Assembly (NCBI GenBank): GCA_050299175.1
Contig: JBNKVM010000074.1
Coordinates: forward strand, 1 to 64,000
From: JAPHTQ01 sp050299175
Lineage (GTDB): Bacteria > Pseudomonadota > Gammaproteobacteria > Thiohalomonadales > Thiohalomonadaceae
Direction: 5' to 3'
Length of the DNA stretch: 64,000 bases
Part shown: one piece after another, positions 41,687 through 51,215 of the stretch
Numbering within the stretch: the first letter of the stretch is position 1
How the letters are laid out: the number at the start of each line of letters is the position of its first letter
Notes under the pieces: generated by a model
Seen by the model: only the letters and a program-made list of their open reading frames with translations
What the model was told of the DNA's origin: nothing
Database searches by the model: none
Translations under genes and position numbers: made by a program

Positions 41687-43070
41687 CATTGCCTCCTTGC
41701 CACTCATCACGTTTTTGCGACAGCGGCGAGCGATGCGGTTTAATCTCATGCTCGGCATGGTGTTGCAGCATCAGATTGGCCAGGTCATACAGCGCCTGAC
41801 GGGTACCGCGATAACCGATCCAGGTGCGTTGATAACCACCGACCAGATCGTATTGCGGGAAACCGGCGCGCTGTAGCGGCAGATGCAAACGCTCAGCAGC
41901 AGCGGCGCAGTGAGAGTTACCGATCAACATCTCGGCCTGATTCTCCCTCGCCTGCTTTTCCAGCTCTTCCAGATCGCCGATCTTCACCGCTGCCAACGGC
42001 AGCGGTTCCAGCGCGGGACCACGGGTACTGGTCACGGCCCCGACGACTTCCATACCGATTCCCTGAACCAGTTTGGCCCAGGCCAACAGTTCATCCGGTT
42101 CTCCGGCAAGACCGACACGTCGCAGACCGAGCATAAAGTGACAGTCGAGCATCGCATCCTGTAACTGCGAGCGGTGACGGTTCAGCTTTGCCGGAACGGG
42201 ACGCTCGGCCAGTTTGCTCAGGGCGTAGATAAATTCATCCACCGCCTCAAGTCCCAGCAGCGAGTCAAAACAGTGGACCGGCACTCCGGTTTTCTCCTGC
42301 AGCATCTCTGCGGCTTTATAGACGGAAGGGCCAATGGCTAGCGTGGCAATAGAATCCCCCATCAATGCGATTTCACTCAGTGGTGTGCCGCCGATGGTCA
42401 GCGGATTGCTGTCGCTATCGGTGAGGTGACCATCGAGGGAATCGGAAATATCGGGCAGCAGCAGCGGACGAAGTTCGAACGCTTCCAGCAACTCTTTCAG
42501 GGTTTCCAGATCGCCCGGCGTCAGTGCAGAGCTGGCCAGCACGTTAACCTGACGCTGGCGGCGCCCCGGTACGGTGCCCGCCTCTTCCGCACTCGGCACC
42601 AGCACCTTAACCATCGATTCCAACGCGGCGGAAAAACCACCCTCCAGACTGGAGACATAGTCAGGACTGTTGACCGGCACCACGGCGGTTTTTTCAAACT
42701 GTGGATACTTGGCACGAAACTCTTTAATCGCACGCAGGATGTCGGTGCCCTGGGTTTCGGAAAGTCCGGTGGTGACCAGACCGATCACTTCCGGTGAGTT
42801 CTTTTCGCAAATGATTTTCAAGCCTTCGATAATATTTTCATCGGCACCCATCACCGTACTCACCTGTTCCATTGCCGTCGTCTGCAACGGGATCGGTTCA
42901 CGGAAGTGGCGCACAAACATTACCTTGGCGAAGGCGGTGCAGCCCTGTGAGCCGTGCATCATCGGGATGGCACGATTAAGGCCGAGGATCGCCAGTGAGG
43001 CACCCAACGGCTGGGAAGTTTTGAGTGGGCTGACGCTGAGCGCCTTGTTGCGTTTGATGATCTCAGCCAT
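41649..43070 (-). CDS. nifN: NifN, FeMo-cofactor scaffold beta subunit
   Basis: A 473-residue NifK-like protein with QPLGASLAILGLNRAIPMMHGSQGC near residue 19-40 (shown in part as the P-cluster-type ligand region) and VTTGLSETQGTD. With NifE it forms the scaffold on which the iron-molybdenum cofactor is completed. The ATG at 43070 overlaps the nifE stop by 8 bp; an in-frame extension upstream is inside nifE. The C-terminus overlaps the nifX start. Confidence 0.95.
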   Translation of the reverse strand: MAEIIKRNKALSVSPLKTSQPLGASLAILGLNRAIPMMHGSQGCTAFAKVMFVRHFREPIPLQTTAMEQVSTVMGADENIIEGLKIICEKNSPEVIGLVTTGLSETQGTDILRAIKEFRAKYPQFEKTAVVPVNSPDYVSSLEGGFSAALESMVKVLVPSAEEAGTVPGRRQRQVNVLASSALTPGDLETLKELLEAFELRPLLLPDISDSLDGHLTDSDSNPLTIGGTPLSEIALMGDSIATLAIGPSVYKAAEMLQEKTGVPVHCFDSLLGLEAVDEFIYALSKLAERPVPAKLNRHRSQLQDAMLDCHFMLGLRRVGLAGEPDELLAWAKLVQGIGMEVVGAVTSTRGPALEPLPLAAVKIGDLEELEKQARENQAEMLIGNSHCAAAAERLHLPLQRAGFPQYDLVGGYQRTWIGYRGTRQALYDLANLMLQHHAEHEIKPHRSPLSQKRDEWQGGNDGNTAPVEAATH

Positions 43071-44448
43071 GACTTTTCTCCCATGGTGCGGGACGGCGTA
43101 AAGCCTCCCAGATCGGATTTTCAATGGACTGAGCTAACTGACGCGCCAGTTCCAGCATACCGTCGTAACCGGCGTAGCCGAACTCGCGCTCCTGATTGAT
43201 ATCGAGAAAGGGAATACGCGCCTTGAGCGCGGTGTACATGTTGCGACCACCGGCGATCAACAGGTCGGCCTTGTAGTGGTAAACCGTGTCGAGCAGAGCG
43301 CGCGGACTGCCGTCGTCAAGCATCAATGCCTCTTCACCCATCAGTTCACGGATGCGCGCCTTATCTTCCTCGGTGGACTTCTTGGTGCCGGTAGCGACCA
43401 CCTCCATGCCGAGGTCCTGCAGCGCTGAGATCACCGACCAGGATTTCACCCCACCGGTATAGAGCAGTGCACGCTTGCCACGCAGACGTTCGCGCCACGA
43501 CTCCAGCAGCACGTCGATACGTGCCTCCTGGTGTTGGATCAGAGCCTCGGTACGGGCCGTCAGATCCGCATCGCCGAGCAGTTTGGCAAACTGGCGCAGG
43601 GCATCGGAGGTATCACGGATACCGTAGAAACTACCTTCGAACCAGGGGGTGCCGTACTTGTCTTCCAGCTTACGAGCGACGTTCACCATCGCCTTGGAGC
43701 AGACCATCATGTTGGCCTTGCTGCGGTGCATGGTCTGGATCTCGTGGAAGCGTGAGTCACCGGACAGGGTGCCCAGCACGCGCAGACCCAGTTCATCGAA
43801 TAACGGGGTCACGTTCCACAGCTCACCAGCGATGTTGTACTCACCGACCATGGCAATATCGTGAATGGTAATGCCCCGCTCCAACGCCTCGGGCGGCAGC
43901 GGATCCGGCTCGCGGGTACCGATGACGTGTTTGACCATCGCCTCACCGGCAATGCGGTTGCCGAGATTCTTGGTGCCGTAGAAACCGGCGCCATCGACGG
44001 GGACTACCGGTACGCCCCACTTCTCAGTCGCCGCTTTGCATACTGCATCGACGTCATCACCGATCAGCGCCGGGACGCAGGTGTTGTAGACGAAGACCGC
44101 CGCAGGGGAATAGCCGTCGATGGCCTGCTTGATGGAGTGGAACAGACGCTTCTCGCCGCGTCCCATGATCACGTCCTGCTCGGTCAGGTCGGTGGTCATG
44201 CCGATTTTGTAGAGGCTTGGGCCGGATGAGCGGGTACCACGGTTATCCCAGGAGGAACCGGCACAGGCAATAGGACCATGGACGATATGCGCCACGTCGG
44301 CGATGGGTAGCAATGCGATCTGCGCACCGTCGAAGGCACAGCCCCCGGCAGTGGCACCTGGCTTGGGCTTGGCACAGCCGGACTTCGATTTCTTGTTGTG
44401 GGCGCAGGCCGGTTCATCCAGCAGGGCGGCAATATCTTTAGGCTGCAT
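43063..44448 (-). CDS. nifE: NifE, FeMo-cofactor scaffold alpha subunit
   Basis: A 461-residue protein with the cysteine-rich N-terminal region KSGCAKPKPGATAGGCAF, the HGPIACAGSSWDNRG motif and the internal VFVYNTCVPALIGDDVDAV (NifD-like cluster region). It pairs with NifN. It is the first gene of the operon, transcribed from the sigma-54 promoter at 44488-44503. The catalytic-site His of NifD is not expected in NifE. Confidence 0.96.
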   Translation of the reverse strand: MQPKDIAALLDEPACAHNKKSKSGCAKPKPGATAGGCAFDGAQIALLPIADVAHIVHGPIACAGSSWDNRGTRSSGPSLYKIGMTTDLTEQDVIMGRGEKRLFHSIKQAIDGYSPAAVFVYNTCVPALIGDDVDAVCKAATEKWGVPVVPVDGAGFYGTKNLGNRIAGEAMVKHVIGTREPDPLPPEALERGITIHDIAMVGEYNIAGELWNVTPLFDELGLRVLGTLSGDSRFHEIQTMHRSKANMMVCSKAMVNVARKLEDKYGTPWFEGSFYGIRDTSDALRQFAKLLGDADLTARTEALIQHQEARIDVLLESWRERLRGKRALLYTGGVKSWSVISALQDLGMEVVATGTKKSTEEDKARIRELMGEEALMLDDGSPRALLDTVYHYKADLLIAGGRNMYTALKARIPFLDINQEREFGYAGYDGMLELARQLAQSIENPIWEALRRPAPWEKSHG

Positions 44449-44487
44449 AGCGACACCACTCTCGATAGATTCTGTTGCCTATCCTTC

Positions 44488-44503
44488 TGCAACCGCCGTG
44501 CCA
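44488..44503 (-). promoter_or_regulatory. Sigma-54 promoter for the nifE operon
   Basis: Read on the minus strand the site is TGGCAC-GGCGG-TTGCA, a match to the -24/-12 consensus TGGCAC-N5-TTGCW with correct spacing. Transcription would begin near 44476, about 28 bp before the nifE ATG. Confidence 0.92.
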
Positions 44504-44547
44504 CCATCTATCACATTGATTTATATAACTTTGTCGCGTTGTCACAT

Positions 44548-44563
44548 TGTCGCAATTGCGACA
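44548..44563 (-). promoter_or_regulatory. NifA-type upstream activator site
   Basis: TGTCGCAATTGCGACA is a fully symmetric TGT-N10-ACA site, the NifA consensus, about 80 bp upstream of the predicted start. A second near-match with 9-base spacing lies at 44532-44546. Confidence 0.85.
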
Positions 44564-44668
44564 ATACCGGACATTGCCGACGACATCACACACTCACTCT
44601 GCGATGTCCCAGTATTGGACTACACTTTTTGCTTCAGCGGCAGACAAACAGGCGGGAGGCCTTCGTCC

Positions 44669-45841
44669 ATGAGTCCGCGCAACGCATCCTCATTACATTT
44701 CTCCAATCAAACGACCGCCTTCCCTTCTCCCCCTGCAGTGCTGGAGAAGTTGGTCAATGAAGCAGGAATACGCTTCAACGGTGATTCGCCGTGGGATATC
44801 CAGATTCACGATGCGGAAACTTACCGGCGCATCCTCAGCCAGGGATCGCTCGGTTTCGGCGAAGCCTACATGGACGGACTATGGGACTGCGAACAGCTGG
44901 ATGAGCTATTCCACCGCCTGCTTGCATTTGACATCAACGACAAGATACGTGGCCTGACCCGGCTGCGCTTCTTCGGAGAAATCCTGAAGCACAATCTGTT
45001 CAACCTGCAATCTGCTCGCCGTGCATTCCAGGTAGGGGAGAAGCACTACGACATCGGTAACGACGTCTTCGAAGCGATGCTTGACCCCAGCATGAGCTAC
45101 TCCTGTGCTTACTGGACCAATGCCGACAACCTGGAACAGGCGCAGTACAATAAGCTCGACCTGATCTGCCGCAAGCTGGAGTTGCGCCCCGGCGACCACC
45201 TGCTCGATATCGGTTGTGGCTGGGGCAGCATGGCACGCCATGCGGCAGAGCACTACGGCGTCAGAGTTACCGGCATCACCATCTCCCGAAAACAGCAGAA
45301 GCTGGCACAGCAACGCTGCCGCGATCTACCGGTCACCATCGAACTGATGGACTATCGCAAGATGGAGGGACGTTTCGACAAAATCGTCTCTGTCGGTATG
45401 TTCGAGCACGTGGGTCCGAAGAATTACCCGGTCTACTTCAACAAGGCATACAAACTGCTGGAGGATCACGGCCTTTTCCTGCTACACACCATCGGTGACT
45501 ACGCGACTTCGCATGGCACTGATCCCTGGATTGATCGCTATATCTTCCCCAACGGCAAACTCCCTTCGGCGCTCCAACTCACCGCATCGCTGGAGAAACG
45601 ATTCCTGATCGAAGACTGGCACAATTTCGGCCCTGATTATGACCTGACCCTGATGGCCTGGTGGCGCAACTTCGACGCTGCCTGGGGTGAACTGAAACAA
45701 CGCTACGATCAGCGTTTCTATCGTATGTGGAGATACTATCTGATGTGCTGTGCGGGAATGTTTCGTGCCAAGCAGGGCCAACTCTGGCAACTGGTACTAA
45801 GCAAACGCAGTCGCCCCGGAGTCTACCGTTCCGTACGCTGA
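44669..45841 (+). CDS. cfa: Cyclopropane-fatty-acyl-phospholipid synthase
   Basis: A 390-residue enzyme with the SAM motif LLDIGCGWGSMARHAAEHYG, the upstream KHYDIGNDVFEAMLDPSMSYSC and the C-terminal WHNFGPDYDLTLMAWW. It methylenates unsaturated membrane lipids, usually in stationary phase or stress. The ATG at 44669 follows GGGAGG; the frame extends upstream through the nif promoter region but that part is not protein-like. It is divergent from nifE and shares its upstream DNA. Confidence 0.92.
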   Translation: MSPRNASSLHFSNQTTAFPSPPAVLEKLVNEAGIRFNGDSPWDIQIHDAETYRRILSQGSLGFGEAYMDGLWDCEQLDELFHRLLAFDINDKIRGLTRLRFFGEILKHNLFNLQSARRAFQVGEKHYDIGNDVFEAMLDPSMSYSCAYWTNADNLEQAQYNKLDLICRKLELRPGDHLLDIGCGWGSMARHAAEHYGVRVTGITISRKQQKLAQQRCRDLPVTIELMDYRKMEGRFDKIVSVGMFEHVGPKNYPVYFNKAYKLLEDHGLFLLHTIGDYATSHGTDPWIDRYIFPNGKLPSALQLTASLEKRFLIEDWHNFGPDYDLTLMAWWRNFDAAWGELKQRYDQRFYRMWRYYLMCCAGMFRAKQGQLWQLVLSKRSRPGVYRSVR

Positions 45842-45886
45842 AAATGACGGTTGCAGGCATCGCGCGCCGGTGTTCCAATACTGTCC

Positions 45887-46585
45887 ATGCGTATCCACTA
45901 TCTACAACATGTCCCTTTCGAGGGGCTCGGCAGTATCGAAAGCTGGGCGTTAAACCACGGCCATACCCTCACAGCAACCCGCCTCTATGCCGGTGAGCAA
46001 TTGCCGACTCTGGACCGTTTTGATCTCCTGGTGATTCTGGGTGGCCCAATGAGCGTCCACGACGAAGCGGAATATGTCTGGCTCAAGGCGGAAAAATGGT
46101 TTGTACGTCAGGTCGTTGAAGCAAAAAAACCAACCCTGGGCATCTGCCTCGGGGCACAGCTGCTGGCAGAAGTACTTGGTGCCAAGGTCACTCAGAACCA
46201 CCATAAAGAGATCGGCTGGCTCCCTATCACCCTGACGGATGCCTTTGCCGATGTGGAGCCGGGCCGTCGACTACCGCGCCAGGCCGAGGCATTCCACTGG
46301 CACGGAGAAACCTTCTCCCTGCCCAAGGGGGCCATGCGCATCGCTTCCAGCGAAGCCTGTGAGAACCAGGGATTCATCTACGGTGGCCACATCATCGCCC
46401 TGCAATTCCACCTGGAGATGACCCTGCTCGGTGCGGAAGAGCTGATCCTTCACTGTGGCGACGAACTGGTTCCCGACAAATACATCCAGCAGGAAGAGGA
46501 TATCCTGCAGGAGACCCAACTCTACCAGCGGGCCAACCACATCATGCAGGCCTATCTTGAATACCTTATCCTGCACGTTCATTAA
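45887..46585 (+). CDS. Class I glutamine amidotransferase-like protein
   Basis: A 232-residue GATase1 protein with the nucleophile elbow LGICLGAQLLAE (Cys) and ALQFHLE (His/Glu). It is of the GMP-synthase-like stand-alone type annotated for unknown substrates. The ATG MRIHYLQH at 45887 is chosen; upstream codons overlap the end of cfa region without ribosome site. Confidence 0.85.
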   Translation: MRIHYLQHVPFEGLGSIESWALNHGHTLTATRLYAGEQLPTLDRFDLLVILGGPMSVHDEAEYVWLKAEKWFVRQVVEAKKPTLGICLGAQLLAEVLGAKVTQNHHKEIGWLPITLTDAFADVEPGRRLPRQAEAFHWHGETFSLPKGAMRIASSEACENQGFIYGGHIIALQFHLEMTLLGAEELILHCGDELVPDKYIQQEEDILQETQLYQRANHIMQAYLEYLILHVH

Positions 46586-46729
46586 TGCATTCAGGCGCAT
46601 AAACACTTGCCCCGGCGCCATTTATTACCTAATTTTTATAGATGAGTTCCGCAGTTTTCCGTCAGTTGGCGCGGTCCTCAGTCGACACCCGGCTGTTTCG
46701 GGTAAAACCTGTGCTTCTGGAGGCAATAA

Positions 46730-47020
46730 ATGAAGAAAAGCCACATCCGTCTCGATCGTCGTAAACTGCTGCAGGGACTTGCCGCATTACCCGTTGTCAC
46801 CCTGCTCGGCCACTCCGGTCGCGCCGAGGCGGAGATGCTCAGTGTCGACGACCCCATTGCCAAAAACTTTCAGTATGTTGAAAAAAGCACCGTTGCCGGT
46901 CAAACCTGCTCCAACTGCAAACTCTATACCGGTGGTGCTGCCCCGACCGGTGGCTGCCCGCTGTTTGGCGCCAAACAGGTGGTTGCCGAGGGCTGGTGTA
47001 AGGCATGGGTAGCTAAATAA
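46730..47020 (+). CDS. High-potential iron-sulfur protein (HiPIP)
   Basis: A 96-residue precursor with a twin-arginine signal (LDRRKLLQGLAALPVVTLL, cleaved near GRAEA). The mature domain has the four HiPIP cysteines (CSNC, GGCPLF, GWCKAW). HiPIP is a periplasmic soluble electron carrier common in purple sulfur bacteria and relatives. A CTGGAGG site precedes the ATG. It is followed 23 bp later by the PhnD-like gene. Confidence 0.92.
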   Translation: MKKSHIRLDRRKLLQGLAALPVVTLLGHSGRAEAEMLSVDDPIAKNFQYVEKSTVAGQTCSNCKLYTGGAAPTGGCPLFGAKQVVAEGWCKAWVAK

Positions 47021-47043
47021 AACCCTAACCGACGGCAAATCTC

Positions 47044-47892
47044 ATGAATAAAAAATTCCAGTCCCTGCTGCTACTGGCGATGTTACTCGTCCCGACGCTG
47101 GGGATGAGTGAAGAGAGCCTGTTGATGGGCGTTTTTCCACGCCGCAGCGCCACTCTCACCTCACAATTTTTCTCACCCCTGGCGGAATATCTCAGTGAAA
47201 ACTTGGGAAGACCGGTCAAGCTGGTGACAGCCAAGGACTTCCCCACTTTCTGGGAGGGAGTGACGGAAAAACGCTACGACATCGTGCACTACAACCAGTA
47301 CCACTACATCGAGTCCTCGCAGGACTACCAGGTGGTGGCCTGCAACCAGGAACAGGGACGGGACGTGATCGCTGGCGCGCTCTACGTTCGCAACGATAGT
47401 GGGATAGAAAACATCGAACAGTTGCGTGGAAAAAACATCATTTTTGGCGGCGGCACCGACGCAATGATGAGCTATATCGTGCCCCGCTACCTGTTACTGA
47501 AAGGAGGTCTTGGCAAAGACGACTTCACCACCACCTTTGCCACCAATCCGCCCAACGCGGTACTAGCCGTCTTCTTCAAACAGGCCGATGCGGGTGGTGC
47601 AGGGGATGTGGTAATGAACCTGCCTGTCGTCACCAAGATCGCCAATAACAACGAACTGCGTTATCTTGCGGTGAGTGAACCGATCAAGCATCTGCCGTGG
47701 ACCGTACGCAGGGATCTACCTGAGGCACTACGGCAAAAGATACGGGACTTAATGACGGGGTTGGGCGAAACTGAGCGTGGCAAAAGCATTCTCAAGGCAG
47801 CGCACGTCAATGGCTTCAGCCCGGCAAATGACAGCGACTATGACAGTTCGCGAAGAATCATCAAGGATGTGATGCAGGAGCGCGGAGAATAA
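47044..47892 (+). CDS. PhnD-like periplasmic binding protein
   Basis: A 282-residue exported substrate-binding protein of the phosphate/phosphite/phosphonate type (signal about 1-21; then MGVFPRRSATLTSQFFSPLA; DIVHYNQYHYI; GGGTDAMMSY). No permease or ATPase genes accompany it. Instead it is 8 bp upstream of a membrane GGDEF-EAL gene, so it probably delivers a periplasmic ligand signal to that protein. Confidence 0.85.
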   Translation: MNKKFQSLLLLAMLLVPTLGMSEESLLMGVFPRRSATLTSQFFSPLAEYLSENLGRPVKLVTAKDFPTFWEGVTEKRYDIVHYNQYHYIESSQDYQVVACNQEQGRDVIAGALYVRNDSGIENIEQLRGKNIIFGGGTDAMMSYIVPRYLLLKGGLGKDDFTTTFATNPPNAVLAVFFKQADAGGAGDVVMNLPVVTKIANNNELRYLAVSEPIKHLPWTVRRDLPEALRQKIRDLMTGLGETERGKSILKAAHVNGFSPANDSDYDSSRRIIKDVMQERGE

Positions 47893-47900
47893 CGGAAGCA

Positions 47901-49964
47901 ATGCGCGCAAGTTCCAGGCTGGGTGTTAAATTTGTTGTCCTGATCGTCGGTATTCTTTCACTGACGCTGGTCGTTAGCGCCTCCTGGTTTATGCAGCAGC
48001 AACAGAAACAGCTGCAGGAACAACTCATGGAGCGGGGCAAAATCATCGGGCATTTCCTCTCCCATGTCAGCGTCGAGGCGATTCTGGCTTATGATTTCGT
48101 CTCCCTCGAAAGCTATGTTAAAGATACGAATCGACGCCAGGACATCGTATTTAGCTTGATCCTGGATGAAAAAGAGGTGCCGCTGACCAGTTACATCAAT
48201 AACGACAACCCACAGGTGCGCTCTCTTGCTGAAGGCAATGAGTTCACCGATGTAAGTGAGCTGCTCCAGGCAGCACTGCAATCACCCTCCATCACCGTCG
48301 CCCGCTTCCCGATAAAGAATCAGGATAAACTGTTGGGTCATGCAATTCTTGGCATCAGCAAGGAACGTATGGAACGCGAAGTACTGGACTACTTCTACAC
48401 TCAACTCGTGATCTACAGCGCCATTATTCTATTCCTCAGCCTGGCCATCTATCTGGTATTTCGTTTCAATGTTCTACATCCAATTCGCCATCTGATCAGC
48501 GGAGCAAAACGCATCGCAGATGGACACTATGAAGAACCGGTCAAAATTGTTTCCAACGACGAGATGGGCAGTCTGACTACCGCCTTTAACAGCATGATGA
48601 GCGAAGTACGCAAGGATCGCGAACTCCTCAATTTCCAGGCCAACTACGATGCACTGACCGGCCTGCCCAACCGGGTCCAGGCCATTGAACGACTCGGCAG
48701 CGAGATCGCCCGTGCACAACGTAGCAATCAAAGCTTTAGCGTCATCTTCATCGACCTCAATAACTTCAAGTATATTAACGACAGCATGGGACATATGGCT
48801 GGCGACAAACTTCTCGCCGCACTGGGCCAGCGTTTTCGTTCTGTGCTGCGTGAGTCCGATGTATTGGCGCGCCTGGGGGGAGATGAATTTCTTGTCATTT
48901 TGCCGACCGCCACGCGCCCGACAGAAACGAAAGAAGTCGCACAGCGACTGATCTCCAGCCTGACAGACGCCATACTGATTAGCGATCGCGAGGTTTTTAT
49001 CCGTTGCAGCATGGGTATTGCGCTCTACCCCAACGATGGTAAGACCGCAGAAGAACTCATGGCGAATGCCGATAATGCCATGTACCAGTCGAAGCTATCC
49101 CGTACCGAAGATATCAGCTTCTTCGAAGCCGAAATGAACAAGGCGATAAAAGAGCGACTGGAGCTGGAACACGACCTGCATCTGGCACTGGATCGTGAGC
49201 AGTTCGCCCTCTACTACCAACCGATTCTGGATGCTAAAACACAGCGTCCCGTCGGTGCCGAGGCTCTGTTACGTTGGCACCATCCAGAACGCGGACTCAT
49301 CCATCCGCTCACTTTTATTCCATTGGCAGAATCCACCGGGCGCATTGTTAATATCGGGCAGTGGGCACTTAACAATGCACTTCAGACAACACGACACCTG
49401 CTGGAACAGGGTCTCAATCCTGGTTTCATCACAGTGAACGTTTCCCGGGTACAACTGACTCGGGATTTTGAAGCCTTGGTGCAGCGGGCACTGGATGACG
49501 CCAACCTGCCACCCAGCCGTCTGCGTATGGAAGTAACCGAAAGTGCGCTGATGGAACGCCACGGCGAGCTGCCGGATATGCTGCGCCGTCTCGACAATCT
49601 TGGCGTCAAGCTGGTGCTTGATGATTTCGGGACCGGCTTTTCGTCTCTTAACTACCTTAAGTATTTCCCCTTCCACACACTGAAAATCGACAAGAGCTTC
49701 ATCGATAATGTGCCAGAGAGCGAGGACGACGCCTCGCTGGTCCGTGGCATCATCGCTATGGCCCGTAGTCTGGGTCTGAATGTGGTGAGTGAAGGTGTGG
49801 AAAGGGAAGATCAGTACCGCTTCCTGGTCGGTTCAGGGGTCGACTCCATCCAGGGCTACCTGTTTGCCCGGCCGATGTCGCTGGAAGATTTCACCAACTA
49901 TCTGCAGCAGTTCAAGAACGATACCACCATCACCGGTGCGACACCGGCAAAGCTCGTTCGCTAA
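47901..49964 (+). CDS. Membrane GGDEF-EAL cyclic-di-GMP protein
   Basis: A 687-residue protein with a membrane helix (about 7-28), a periplasmic sensor region (30-170), a second helix (about 174-196) and a HAMP domain. A GGDEF domain follows with an intact ARLGGDEFLVI, and then an EAL domain with AEALLRW and DDFGTGFSSL. Both catalytic signatures are intact, so it may make and degrade cyclic di-GMP. The adjacent PhnD-like protein is a likely periplasmic regulator. Confidence 0.93.
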   Translation: MRASSRLGVKFVVLIVGILSLTLVVSASWFMQQQQKQLQEQLMERGKIIGHFLSHVSVEAILAYDFVSLESYVKDTNRRQDIVFSLILDEKEVPLTSYINNDNPQVRSLAEGNEFTDVSELLQAALQSPSITVARFPIKNQDKLLGHAILGISKERMEREVLDYFYTQLVIYSAIILFLSLAIYLVFRFNVLHPIRHLISGAKRIADGHYEEPVKIVSNDEMGSLTTAFNSMMSEVRKDRELLNFQANYDALTGLPNRVQAIERLGSEIARAQRSNQSFSVIFIDLNNFKYINDSMGHMAGDKLLAALGQRFRSVLRESDVLARLGGDEFLVILPTATRPTETKEVAQRLISSLTDAILISDREVFIRCSMGIALYPNDGKTAEELMANADNAMYQSKLSRTEDISFFEAEMNKAIKERLELEHDLHLALDREQFALYYQPILDAKTQRPVGAEALLRWHHPERGLIHPLTFIPLAESTGRIVNIGQWALNNALQTTRHLLEQGLNPGFITVNVSRVQLTRDFEALVQRALDDANLPPSRLRMEVTESALMERHGELPDMLRRLDNLGVKLVLDDFGTGFSSLNYLKYFPFHTLKIDKSFIDNVPESEDDASLVRGIIAMARSLGLNVVSEGVEREDQYRFLVGSGVDSIQGYLFARPMSLEDFTNYLQQFKNDTTITGATPAKLVR

Positions 49965-49973
49965 GCGGTTTGC

Positions 49974-51215
49974 CTAGAAGTAAAAGCGTAGACGAACCGT
50001 CATGGCCGCAGGAAGATGGCCAAATTCCGATTGCACTTCCCCGATATTATTCATCCCTCGCCCGTTAGGCAGTAACAGGGAAAATAACAGATCTGATTCG
50101 TTGCTGACTGAATAGGTCAAGGTGAGTTGATGCAGGAACGACGCAGCGAGTCTGTCTCGCTCATCATCGACCGCCGCCGCAAACAGACTGTAGCTGCCAT
50201 GTAACAACGGCGTAATATCGCGATCGACCATCAAGCCTAAGACCTGCCTGCCCAGTTGCTGCTGCAGTCCGGAAGTCACAAGCGGATCGAGTACCTGCAC
50301 CGCAAGGGCGGCTTCCGAACTGGCACCATGACTATTGTCATACCACTCGGCAGCGATCAGCGTACCGTCGGAAAACTGATAATCGATCCCAGCGATCCAG
50401 AAAAGAAATTGCTCGTCTGTTTCCTTGAGATTGTAATGGGCACCCTCCACTCGCCACCCCATGCCGGCCCAGGCACTCTCAAATGCTGCGCCGAAAACAT
50501 TGTTACCCAATACGCTGCCGCCTAGCAGGGATAATTCGGAGATATCACCAACCTGTCGCCGATAATAGAGTCCGCCGCTGTTCTCCACCGCATCATTGTC
50601 TTTCGGTTTCAACACATAGGCAGCCGTCAGTGAAGAGAATGCAGAGGGATACCAGTCGAAGACAGCCGCATCGATCCCGGGTTTAAAATCGGTATCAAGA
50701 TCGGTGGGTGCGAAGGCGCCGAAAATATTCAACGGCTGCCAGAACCTGCCACTACCCCAGTCGACAGGCTGACGCCCCAGTGCCAGTGTCATATTGCCGA
50801 AACGCTGTTTGTAGACAGCACGGTCTATTTCATAGCCGATACGGGTAAGGTTATTGCCGCTAACCTCATCCAGCCAGTTATCAGCCAGGTCATCGTAACG
50901 AAACAGCGAGGTGGAACTGGCAAACGAAGGATAACCATCGAGATGTTGTCGTACAGTTTTGATATGCACCGACCATTCGTTACTGTCACTACTGTTGTCC
51001 AGCATCAGGCGCACACTTTGCTGATCGGCATTAAGCACCTGGTCGCTGGCATCGACATAACCGAAATCCCCTGGTTGGGCCAGAGCGGTAGTCTCCAACA
51101 TGGAAAAACGACCGGTTAGTTCGACGGCATGGGCAGCCGTCGTACCTGACATTGTCAGGATGGCGACAATACCAAAGCTAAAAAGTCTCATGCGAGTGAC
51201 GTTCAACCTTTTCAT
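49974..51215 (-). CDS. Predicted outer-membrane barrel protein
   Basis: A 413-residue exported protein with a signal peptide (ending TAAHA) and many amphipathic beta strands, ending in VRLRFYF with the terminal Phe of barrel proteins. Related to DUF1302-like or alginate-export-like porins by appearance only. It is the last gene of the LolA-like/ABC operon and overlaps the ATPase gene. The start is uncertain (51215 or 51191). Confidence 0.65.
   Translation of the reverse strand: MKRLNVTRMRLFSFGIVAILTMSGTTAAHAVELTGRFSMLETTALAQPGDFGYVDASDQVLNADQQSVRLMLDNSSDSNEWSVHIKTVRQHLDGYPSFASSTSLFRYDDLADNWLDEVSGNNLTRIGYEIDRAVYKQRFGNMTLALGRQPVDWGSGRFWQPLNIFGAFAPTDLDTDFKPGIDAAVFDWYPSAFSSLTAAYVLKPKDNDAVENSGGLYYRRQVGDISELSLLGGSVLGNNVFGAAFESAWAGMGWRVEGAHYNLKETDEQFLFWIAGIDYQFSDGTLIAAEWYDNSHGASSEAALAVQVLDPLVTSGLQQQLGRQVLGLMVDRDITPLLHGSYSLFAAAVDDERDRLAASFLHQLTLTYSVSNESDLLFSLLLPNGRGMNNIGEVQSEFGHLPAAMTVRLRFYF

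Noticed and set aside
41707..41758. An upstream extension of NifX
   Set aside because: It lies inside nifN in another frame, has no ribosome site and is not found in NifX; the ATG at 41686 has AAGGAGG.
44303..44668. An N-terminal extension of the cyclopropane synthase
   Set aside because: The frame crosses the nifE promoter and the start of nifE; the family length begins at 44669, which has a good ribosome site.
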